Shown: positions 1-5,343 of the stretch, piece by piece
Numbering within the stretch: position 1 is the stretch's first letter
Layout: every line of letters begins with the position of its first letter
Assembly: GCA_003561145.1 (NCBI GenBank)
Contig: PWXL01000090.1
Coordinates: 1 to 5,343 of the forward strand
DNA: 5,343 nt
Origin: Candidatus Atribacteria bacterium
GTDB taxonomy: Bacteria > Atribacterota > Atribacteria > Atribacterales > Atribacteraceae
Reading direction: 5' to 3'
Translations under genes and position numbers: made by a program
Notes under the pieces: generated by a model
Database searches by the model: none
Told to the model about the DNA's origin: nothing
What the model saw: the letters and a program-made list of their open reading frames with translations, nothing else

Positions 1-1205
1 GCTACTGATCCGTCAACTATGCGGTGGTCTGCTGAAAGAGTCAGGGTGAGCATTGATGCCGGTACAACCGCATCATCTTTGACGTACGGTTTTTTCTTGA
101 TGGCTCCACAGGCAAGGATAGCCGATTCGGGAGCGTTGATGACCGCGGTGAAGTCGTCAACGCCAAACATACCGAGATTGCTCACGGTGAATGTTCCTCC
201 ACTTATTTCTTCAGGAATGAGTTTTCCCTCCCGCGCACGTTCTGATAGATCATGAATTTCAGATGTTATCTCAGCAAGTCCTTTGCGATTGGCATTGTGA
301 ACAACCGGGACAATGAGTCCGTCATCCAGAGCCACCGCCACCCCCACGTTCACCTTCGTGTTCATCTGGATCGCGTCCGGAGTATAATGTGCGTTGACCA
401 GGGGATATTCATCCAGCGCCCGGGCAACCATCTTGACAATGAGGTCAGTATATGTGAGCCTCTTTCCGGTCTGCTTTTCGATCACAGGCAACAGCCTACC
501 GCGCAGGTCGACCAATGCACCTGCATGGATTTCCTGGCGGATAGAAAAATGAGGTTTGTTCTGGAAGCTTTCCTGCATGCGTTGAGCGATGATACGCCGC
601 ATGCGTGAAAGAGGTATGCGAGCCACCCCTTCCTCTGTCGGCACAGGTCTTTCAGACACCGGGGCCGGCTCCTCCACCGGTTTTTCTTCCCGCGCTTTCT
701 CCACGTCATCTCGTACAATTCTTCCGCCGGGCCCGCTACCCTTGAGGGTTGAGAGGTCAACCCCATATTGGGCAGCCAATTTTTTCGCAAGAGGCGAAGC
801 TTTCACACGCCCAGCCGGAGCAGCTGCCTCCTCTTTTTTCTGGGTTGGGGGAGTACTCTCAGCAGGTGCAGAGACCGCTGGTGGGGTTTCAACTTCTTTC
901 TCTTCCCGGACCTCGGCAGGTTCGGTTTCTCCACCCGGAGCTGCTTCCTCTTCGGGAACTTCCTCTCCTTCTTCTCCAATCCACGCTACCGTTTGGGTTA
1001 TGGGAATGGTCTCACCTTCCCCGGCCAAGATCTTCAAAAGCACACCTGAGGCGGGAGCTTCTACTTCCATATTCACCTTATCAGTAGCCACCTCGAAAAC
1101 TGTATCGCCCTTCTCTATCCGGTCTCCCTCTTTGACCATCCACTTGTTGATCACACCTTCCTCCATGGTGAGGCCGAGCTTCGGCATAATCACTTTTTTT
1201 GCCAT
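1..1205 (-). CDS. Dihydrolipoamide acyltransferase (E2) of a 2-oxoacid or acetoin dehydrogenase complex, 3' end cut by the window
   Basis: This is the E2 core of a 2-oxoacid-dehydrogenase-type complex. It carries the acyl group on lipoyl-lysine and passes it to CoA. From the ATG at 1205 I read 401 residues without a stop. Residues 1-77 form a lipoyl domain opening MAKKVIMPKLGLTMEEG, with the lipoylation site TDKVNME at Lys43 (1077-1079). Residues about 78-131 are a Glu/Pro/Ala-rich flexible linker. Residues about 133-171 are a peripheral-subunit (E3) binding domain with ASPLAKKLA and GSGPGGRI. A second linker leads to the catalytic domain from about residue 190, which has GTFTVSNLGMFGVDDF and the active-site motif DHRIVDG (His394, Asp398) just before the edge. 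Family lengths suggest only about 20-30 residues are missing. An AGGAG lies 8 nt before the ATG, and the preceding stop is 30 nt away. The LGLTM lipoyl motif and the upstream AcoX-like gene favour an acetoin-type complex. Pyruvate or branched-chain substrates cannot be excluded, because specificity lies mainly in E1, which is not in view. Confidence 0.95.
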   Translation of the reverse strand, partial: MAKKVIMPKLGLTMEEGVINKWMVKEGDRIEKGDTVFEVATDKVNMEVEAPASGVLLKILAGEGETIPITQTVAWIGEEGEEVPEEEAAPGGETEPAEVREEKEVETPPAVSAPAESTPPTQKKEEAAAPAGRVKASPLAKKLAAQYGVDLSTLKGSGPGGRIVRDDVEKAREEKPVEEPAPVSERPVPTEEGVARIPLSRMRRIIAQRMQESFQNKPHFSIRQEIHAGALVDLRGRLLPVIEKQTGKRLTYTDLIVKMVARALDEYPLVNAHYTPDAIQMNTKVNVGVAVALDDGLIVPVVHNANRKGLAEITSEIHDLSERAREGKLIPEEISGGTFTVSNLGMFGVDDFTAVINAPESAILACGAIKKKPYVKDDAVVPASMLTLTLSADHRIVDGSV

Positions 1206-1213
1206 GTGACACT

Positions 1214-1218
1214 CTCCT
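1214..1218 (-). promoter_or_regulatory. Ribosome binding site of the E2 gene
   Basis: On the minus strand AGGAG sits inside a purine-rich run (AGAGGAGAG), 8 nt upstream of the ATG at 1205. It lies within the 30 nt gap after the AcoX-like stop codon. It supports the chosen ATG, which also begins exactly at the conserved lipoyl-domain N-terminus. Confidence 0.8.
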
Positions 1219-1235
1219 CTCTTCATTCTCGCTTC

Positions 1236-2243
1236 TCAACATTTTTTCTTTTCCTGTATTGCCTGGGCGGTGTGCTGTTCCATAATGGCTGCTATGTCAG
1301 CCCGCTTGGGTCCTTGGTCCGACAAAGTGATGCTCCATTTTTCTTTCCGGCGCACGGTGAGCTCGCGCTCTCCATCAAGCGCGATGATTCCCACCGTATT
1401 CTCTATGTCTACCGACTGACCTGCCTGTAACGATGCATAATCACTGATACGGGCCTTTTTTACGAGACCGGGAGCGATAGGGACCGCAATGGATTTTCCT
1501 TTTCCTCCCAGCCGGACGTACGCCCCTCCGTCTGCATAACGATCCACTCCCGCAACTCTTCCCACCAGTGAGCTGAGACCAACTTTCAAAGGATCGGTGT
1601 GGGTGACCACCACCAGCTTGACCAATGCAATGTCCCACACCGCCCTTGCTCCTCTTTCACGCTGGTCCAGCAACACCGCGTCAACCAGCGCCATGTCTTC
1701 CCTGCCTCCTGCCTCGCGTATCTTGAGAACTTTGGTCCGCTGTATTGTTTTCTCTCTCTTATGCCCGTGAGAAAGATAAAAACCCGCTGCCATGCCCACT
1801 ACCGTAGGTTCTATATTCTCCGCGAATACATTATTCGTACCAGCCGAGAGAGGGAAAAGCGGCACATCGCCACACCGCTTGGCCACAACCCGGTTGGTTC
1901 CATCCCCTCCCACCACTACTATGGCTCTTGCCCCTTCCTCCACTGCCCAGGAAGTAAAGCGTTCTGTGTCGGTTTCATCACCGAAAACAGTTATGGGTGC
2001 GCGGTTGAGACTCACCCTGTGCAATGCGTGGCTACATTCTGAAGCTGCTGTATCAATAAGTTCATAAGGGTCAGGCATATAGACCACGCTGGCCGGAAAG
2101 GAAAGGGAGGATTCCAGTCCCCGCAGGAGGCGGACCGCGTAATTTATTTTCTCCCGGTTGCCAAAAACAGCTCCATTAGCTACCAACCGGCGGATATCTT
2201 TACCGGAAGCCGGATTCACAACAAGTCCGAGTGTTGCCCTCAA
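1236..2243 (-). CDS. acoX: AcoX-like protein, ATP-NAD kinase family
   Basis: A 335-residue protein of the AcoX / COG3199-type branch of the NAD-kinase and diacylglycerol-kinase fold. The N-terminus (GLVVNPASGKDIRRLVANG, then a 'REK' stretch) matches AcoX proteins as I recall them. The nucleotide-binding signature GGDGT is at residues 112-116 and is followed by a second signature, SAGTNN, at 133-138. A C-terminal GIIALDGERE at 285-294 resembles the DGE motif of this superfamily. AcoX is encoded in acetoin dehydrogenase operons of several bacteria, but its biochemical role is unproven, so NAD phosphorylation is only an inference from the fold. The start is a TTG at 2243 whose last two bases are part of the TGA stop of the upstream dehydrogenase, which suggests translational coupling. 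The E2 gene follows after 30 nt, whereas acoX is usually followed by the E1 genes. Length is near the usual 330-360 residues. The symbol reflects family membership only. Confidence 0.85.
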   Translation of the reverse strand: MRATLGLVVNPASGKDIRRLVANGAVFGNREKINYAVRLLRGLESSLSFPASVVYMPDPYELIDTAASECSHALHRVSLNRAPITVFGDETDTERFTSWAVEEGARAIVVVGGDGTNRVVAKRCGDVPLFPLSAGTNNVFAENIEPTVVGMAAGFYLSHGHKREKTIQRTKVLKIREAGGREDMALVDAVLLDQRERGARAVWDIALVKLVVVTHTDPLKVGLSSLVGRVAGVDRYADGGAYVRLGGKGKSIAVPIAPGLVKKARISDYASLQAGQSVDIENTVGIIALDGERELTVRRKEKWSITLSDQGPKRADIAAIMEQHTAQAIQEKKKC

Positions 2244-3028
2244 TGGACTTCTTGTCCTCCCGTGACATTAATGGCTTGACCGGTCATATAATCCGAGTAG
2301 GAGGAAGCGAGGAATACAGCTACGTTTGCCACATCCTCGACCGTACACTCCCGCCCCAGGGGAACTTTTTCAACATACATCTTTCGTACCTGTTCAGGGG
2401 GGACCCCCAGCTTTTTTGAATATTCCTTGTCCAGAATGTCCCACATGGGAGTGGAAAATACATTCCCGGGACAAATAACGTTTACGTTCACATTGTATGG
2501 CGCCAGGTCCATTGCCGCACTTTGGCTCAACCCGATAATTCCGAATTTTGATGCACAATATGCCCCGAGCCATAAACCACCCTTTTTCCCTGACTTCGAG
2601 GAAATATTGATTATTTTACCCGACTTTTGCTGCATCATGTATGTGGCCGCTTCCCTCATGGTGAGGAAAGTACCCTTAAGGTTCACGTTTATTATAACAT
2701 CCCAGGTTTCCTCGGGCATTTCCGTAAGAAAATGAGCCTTGATGATACCGGCGGAATTGGTCAAGATATCAATACGTCCCCAATGCCCGTGCACCTGGCG
2801 GAACGCTTCCTCAACTTCGCTACTCCTGGTCACATCCACCTGAATTGCTATGGATTCACTACCGGATTCACGGATAAAGGAGGTGGTTTCTTCCGCTCCA
2901 GCCAGATTTACGTCACAGCATGCCACATGTGCTCCTTCCTTGGCGTACCGCAGAGCCAAACCACGTCCGATTCCTGATGCTGAGCCGGTAACCAGGGCAA
3001 TTTTGTCTTGTAAGGGATATGATTCCAC
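2240..3028 (-). CDS. Short-chain dehydrogenase/reductase, sorbitol-6-phosphate 2-dehydrogenase-like
   Basis: A classical SDR of 262 residues, a normal length for the family. The cofactor loop is TGSASGIG (residues 14-21), and Asp39 at the end of the second strand (CCDVN) indicates preference for NAD(H) over NADP(H). NSAG is at 91-94 and Asn116 lies in NVNLKG. The catalytic Ser144, Tyr157 and Lys161 have the standard 13-residue Ser-Tyr spacing. The SSKSGKKGG segment, KFG-IGLSQS, the EYSKKLGVPPEQV / EKVPLGR stretch and the ending TGQAINVTGGQ closely recall E. coli SrlD. That points to oxidation of a sugar alcohol or its phosphate at C2 to the ketose, but the exact substrate is inferred. I place the start at the GTG at 3028 because a perfect AGGAGG lies 6 nt upstream. 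An in-frame GTG at 3046 would translate that site into an unlikely Arg-rich leader. The kinase stop is 18 nt upstream, and the TGA overlaps the next gene's TTG. Confidence 0.9.
   Translation of the reverse strand: MESYPLQDKIALVTGSASGIGRGLALRYAKEGAHVACCDVNLAGAEETTSFIRESGSESIAIQVDVTRSSEVEEAFRQVHGHWGRIDILTNSAGIIKAHFLTEMPEETWDVIINVNLKGTFLTMREAATYMMQQKSGKIINISSKSGKKGGLWLGAYCASKFGIIGLSQSAAMDLAPYNVNVNVICPGNVFSTPMWDILDKEYSKKLGVPPEQVRKMYVEKVPLGRECTVEDVANVAVFLASSYSDYMTGQAINVTGGQEVH
2255..2261 (-). promoter_or_regulatory. Probable ribosome binding site of the AcoX-like gene, inside the SDR coding region
   Basis: GGGAGGA on the minus strand lies 11 nt before the TTG start at 2243, within the last codons of the dehydrogenase. 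The sequence is strong but the spacing is longer than ideal. Together with the TTGA stop/start overlap it fits coupled re-initiation. Confidence 0.55.
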
Positions 3029-3034
3029 GCTTCG

Positions 3035-3040
3035 CCTCCT
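3035..3040 (-). promoter_or_regulatory. Ribosome binding site that decides the SDR start
   Basis: A consensus AGGAGG on the minus strand, 6 nt upstream of the GTG at 3028 and within the 18 nt gap after the kinase stop codon. It makes the 3028 GTG the likely start and rules against the in-frame GTG at 3046, which lies upstream of this site. Confidence 0.85.
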
Positions 3041-3046
3041 TCTCAC

Positions 3047-4558
3047 TTACACGCCGTAAGGCCGGATATTCTCTTTTAGAGCTGGGTACAAGCGGGTATA
3101 GGCCTGGTATATGTCTTCGTAGCGGCCCAACACCGCTGCGCGGGGTTCGTACACTTTTTCTACCCGTACCAGGGATTCCACCAATTCGGTAAAATCTCCG
3201 ATATCTTCCCGGGCTTTTCTGCCCAGGAGTGAGGCCCCCAGGCAGGCCGCTTCGGAAATATTCAGGGTTTCCACCGGTACTCCATAGATATCCGCTTTTA
3301 ATTGCAGCCATTTGCGGTTGCGCGCCCCACCGCCAACCGCCCGCAGGGTATGAACTTCCACCCCGGCCTTGCGCAGAAGCTCAAGGTTAAACTTCATTTC
3401 CAGGCTAATCCCTTCCAAAAGGGCTCTCACAAACTCGCTCCGGCTCGTATCCAGTTTCAACCCCACCACCATTCCGCAGGAACGGGAATCAAAAAAAGGT
3501 GTGCCGCTCATAGTAAAATGGGGAAGAACCAAAAGGCCTGTGGGGTCATCCGGGATGTCGGCGAGAATAATGTCGTAGACATCTTCCCCTCGTTCCCGGG
3601 CTACCTCCCGTTCTTTGCAGGCGAACGTATCCCGGTACCAGCGCAGGATAGAACCTCCGGTGAAATTGTAAATAAGGGTGATAAACAAACCGGGAAAAGC
3701 GTGATGATACGAACACAGGTTATTCTCCCTCATTTGGGCATTGAGGACAAGCGAAGGAAGCGCCGGTGCTATGCATTCCACCGTACCGGTAGCGTCCATA
3801 CCGATTCCGGCCTGTATCACACCCGAGCCCAGGGCACCTGAAGGCTGGTCGTGAGCACCGGCTGCAACGACCACTTTTTCCATCCAGCCCATTTTCTCTC
3901 GAAAGGAAACTCCTACTTCACCGGCCTGTACTCCTGATGGAAGAGGCCGGGCCAAACGTTCCTTCTCGATTCCAGCTATAGCGAGAATCTCACGGGACCA
4001 GCATTCTCCGCCCACATCGAACATCATGGTCCGTCCAGCCAAGGGGTAATTGATCGCCGGTTCCACCCCCATACGCAGCATGAGAAAGTCTTCGAAACAG
4101 AGAAACCACTGCGCTTTCTCAATCACCTCGGGCATCTCTCTTTTCCACCACAGTATTTTATTCACAGTGCCAATCCCGGAGAGGGTGGTACCCGTTATCT
4201 CAAAAAAGCGCTCCCGCCCTATTTTCTCTTCCCAAAAGGGCACAAAATCATCGCCCCGCCTGTCAAAAGTTACAGGGCTCCGGGCCAACACCCTCCCCTT
4301 CCCGTCCACTGGTACCACTGCTTCTCCCTGTGCTGAAAGAGCCAGGCTCACCGGGGGATCTGTACGCAGTGAAGCGGATACTTCCAGCATACATTCTTCC
4401 ACACAGGAAAAGACCTCATCAGCATCGAGCTCCAACCATCCTTCCCGGGGATGGTACAGGGGGTATTCACGATAACTTGCATGCAGCACTTTCCCCTTCC
4501 GGTCGAAAGCTGCCACTTTGCAACCTGTCGTTCCAACATCGATACCCAGGTAACTCAA
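3047..4558 (-). CDS. FGGY-family carbohydrate kinase (xylulokinase-like), substrate unknown
   Basis: A complete 503-residue sugar kinase of the FGGY family, a typical length of about 500. These enzymes transfer the gamma-phosphate of ATP to a ketose or polyol in the cytoplasm. The N-terminal actin-like domain opens MSYLGIDVGTTGCK, with the phosphate-binding loop DVGTTG at residues 7-12. The conserved GAHDQPSGALGSG at 234-246 carries the probable catalytic base Asp237. The second domain has TGTVE (258-261 region), FTGGSILRWY (299-308) and the adenosine motif GGGARNRKW (409-417), then EAACLGASLLG (436-446). All expected elements are present, so it should be active. The start is a TTG at 4558, which places the conserved YLGIDVG stretch at the N-terminus as usual. 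A G-rich Shine-Dalgarno site precedes it. The gene lies between an isomerase (31 nt gap) and an SDR (18 nt gap), as in pentose and pentitol catabolic operons. Xylulose, ribulose, rhamnulose or another ketose are all possible. Confidence 0.92.
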   Translation of the reverse strand: MSYLGIDVGTTGCKVAAFDRKGKVLHASYREYPLYHPREGWLELDADEVFSCVEECMLEVSASLRTDPPVSLALSAQGEAVVPVDGKGRVLARSPVTFDRRGDDFVPFWEEKIGRERFFEITGTTLSGIGTVNKILWWKREMPEVIEKAQWFLCFEDFLMLRMGVEPAINYPLAGRTMMFDVGGECWSREILAIAGIEKERLARPLPSGVQAGEVGVSFREKMGWMEKVVVAAGAHDQPSGALGSGVIQAGIGMDATGTVECIAPALPSLVLNAQMRENNLCSYHHAFPGLFITLIYNFTGGSILRWYRDTFACKEREVARERGEDVYDIILADIPDDPTGLLVLPHFTMSGTPFFDSRSCGMVVGLKLDTSRSEFVRALLEGISLEMKFNLELLRKAGVEVHTLRAVGGGARNRKWLQLKADIYGVPVETLNISEAACLGASLLGRKAREDIGDFTELVESLVRVEKVYEPRAAVLGRYEDIYQAYTRLYPALKENIRPYGV

Positions 4559-4564
4559 CGTTCA

Positions 4565-4572
4565 CCACCCCC
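4565..4572 (-). promoter_or_regulatory. Probable ribosome binding site of the FGGY kinase gene
   Basis: The minus strand reads AAAGGGGGTGGTGAACG before the TTG at 4558. The GGGGG ends 9 nt before the start and a second GG pair lies 6 nt before it. The site is G-rich rather than a clean AGGAGG, but no better start with a site exists nearby in this frame. Confidence 0.55.
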
Positions 4573-4589
4573 TTTATCTTGTTTCATGA

Positions 4590-5343
4590 TTACAAAAGAC
4601 TTTTCATGTAACGGAATGCGGCCAGGGCATCGGCTTCTTTCTGAAGAGTCTTTAAATGTTCATAATTCACCCGCTCGATGACGGTGAGCATAGAGTTGAT
4701 ATTTTCAATACTGAGAACGCATGCTTCAACTGCATCCTCCCGGTAGGGAAAAATATCGAGACCCAGCCACCCCTCGAAACTCGAACAGTCCAGGTAGTAT
4801 AAAAACTCCAGCGTCTCCCAGAAATGGACTGTTCCCACCACCATATCATCGTCCCAATCCCGGAAATTATCATTCAGGTGAAGAATAAAGAGTTTCTGAA
4901 AAGTATCGAGCATCGCCACCACGTTCCCCGGGGATTCCTTACAGTTGAAAGAGTGACCCAAATCGAGCGTCACTCCTACGTTTGGAAGACCTGAAGCCTG
5001 GGCGAGAAACAGCGCCACTCCGGAAGTGGAAATAGTGGAGTGCGTACGGGGTTCGCGTAACTTGTACTCAAGGCTCAGCTTAACTTTTGTGTTATGGGAT
5101 GCAATCTCCTTAATCGCTTCTATAAGCAGGTCCCACTGGGCCGAATAGTCGATTTGGAAGAGGTAGTCAAACCCGTCCTGCCCGGGCCACAAGTTCATCG
5201 CCGGTGCGCCCAAAGCCTCTGCCATATCCATCGCCTTCTTACTCATCTCCACAGCTTTTTTCCGTAAAGCGGGGTTTTCTGAAATCAGGCTTCCCCGAGA
5301 AAAGACAGGATCGCTGAATAAATCCACCTCACAGGATGTCAGA
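4590..5343 (-). CDS. TIM-barrel sugar isomerase/epimerase, L-rhamnose-isomerase-like, 5' end cut by the window
   Basis: The last 250 residues of a metal-dependent isomerase of the xylose-isomerase-like TIM-barrel superfamily. The reading frame stays open to the right edge, so the start and perhaps 60-80 N-terminal residues are missing. Counting from the first full codon (5342-5340), candidate metal and catalytic residues are Glu92 in LSLEYK, Asp127 and His130 in TLDLGH, His155 in HLNDN, the DDD at 164-166 and Asp196 in LDIFPYRED. The Glu-Asp distance of 35 and the Asp-x-x-His pair match the Pseudomonas stutzeri type of L-rhamnose isomerase as I recall its ligands (E219, D254, H257, H281, D327). 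The conserved LWPGQDGFDY is at 51-60. Such enzymes interconvert aldoses and ketoses, often with broad specificity, so the substrate stays open. It precedes an FGGY kinase by 31 nt, which fits isomerisation followed by phosphorylation of the ketose. A GTG at 5327 is internal, not a start. Confidence 0.85.
   Translation of the reverse strand, partial: LTSCEVDLFSDPVFSRGSLISENPALRKKAVEMSKKAMDMAEALGAPAMNLWPGQDGFDYLFQIDYSAQWDLLIEAIKEIASHNTKVKLSLEYKLREPRTHSTISTSGVALFLAQASGLPNVGVTLDLGHSFNCKESPGNVVAMLDTFQKLFILHLNDNFRDWDDDMVVGTVHFWETLEFLYYLDCSSFEGWLGLDIFPYREDAVEACVLSIENINSMLTVIERVNYEHLKTLQKEADALAAFRYMKSLL

Noticed and set aside
589..1209. A 206-codon open frame on the plus strand, rich in Ser, Thr and Gly
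   Set aside because: It is the antisense of the E2 lipoyl domain and its Glu/Pro/Ala linker, whose biased codons keep the opposite strand free of stops. The minus strand shows an unambiguous lipoyl domain, E3-binding domain and catalytic motif.
1206..1235. Possible terminator or promoter between the AcoX-like gene and the E2 gene
   Set aside because: The 30 nt hold a purine-rich ribosome binding site but no inverted repeat followed by a T-run and no -35/-10 pair. The A-rich runs nearby belong to Lys codons.
1599..2042. Plus-strand open frame of 147 codons
   Set aside because: It is antisense to the AcoX-like gene, has no recognisable domain, and overlaps the conserved GGDGT and GTNN region of the minus-strand protein.
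3029..3046. Upstream in-frame GTG at 3046 as the SDR start, adding six residues
   Set aside because: It would translate the AGGAGG ribosome binding site into a run of arginines and has no binding site of its own. The GTG at 3028 is ideally spaced from that site.
3302..3841. Plus-strand open frame of 179 codons
   Set aside because: It is antisense to the second half of the FGGY kinase, with no family motif and no neighbouring genes on that strand.
4050..4475. Plus-strand open frame of 141 codons
   Set aside because: It is antisense to the N-terminal domain of the FGGY kinase. Its Ser/Arg-rich composition is typical of a shadow frame.
5325..5327. GTG at 5327 as the start of the isomerase
   Set aside because: The frame remains open and family-like up to the window edge (TSCEV before DLFSDP), and the protein would be well short of the family length.

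Overview
The window is a compact bacterial gene block read entirely from the minus strand, so transcription runs from position 5343 toward position 1. It holds five protein genes. Two are cut by the window edges: a TIM-barrel sugar isomerase at the right and a 2-oxoacid dehydrogenase E2 at the left. The three internal genes are complete: an FGGY carbohydrate kinase, a short-chain dehydrogenase and an AcoX-type ATP-NAD-kinase-like protein. Gaps are 31, 18 and 30 nt, and one gene pair overlaps at a TTGA. No terminator-like hairpin or obvious promoter lies between the genes, so one transcript is the simplest reading. I see no RNA gene, mobile element, CRISPR array or long repeat, and no gene-free stretch over 31 nt.

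In transcription order, the first three genes look like a sugar or polyol catabolic module. They are a metal-dependent aldose/ketose isomerase whose ligand spacing recalls Pseudomonas-type L-rhamnose isomerase, an FGGY kinase with its catalytic Asp and nucleotide motifs intact, and an SDR close to sorbitol-6-phosphate 2-dehydrogenase (SrlD). The usual logic of such a set is to oxidise a polyol or isomerise an aldose to a ketose and then phosphorylate the ketose. The substrate cannot be read from the sequence.

The last two genes are of a different metabolic type. One is an AcoX family protein, typical of acetoin dehydrogenase clusters. The other is a lipoyl-bearing E2 acyltransferase with lipoyl domain, E3-binding domain and catalytic domain. 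The E1 alpha/beta genes that normally stand between acoX and the E2 gene are absent from that position. They may lie past the left edge, upstream, or elsewhere. Joining the sugar module to an AcoX/E2 pair is the most interesting feature of the window. It suggests, but does not prove, that a carbonyl product of the sugar pathway is converted to an acyl-CoA by a dehydrogenase complex.

The organism is a bacterium of medium G+C (by eye, not counted) with strong purine-rich Shine-Dalgarno sites and frequent non-ATG starts: three of the four visible starts are TTG or GTG. This fits many anaerobic Firmicutes-like or candidate-phylum bacteria, but the sequence alone does not fix the lineage.
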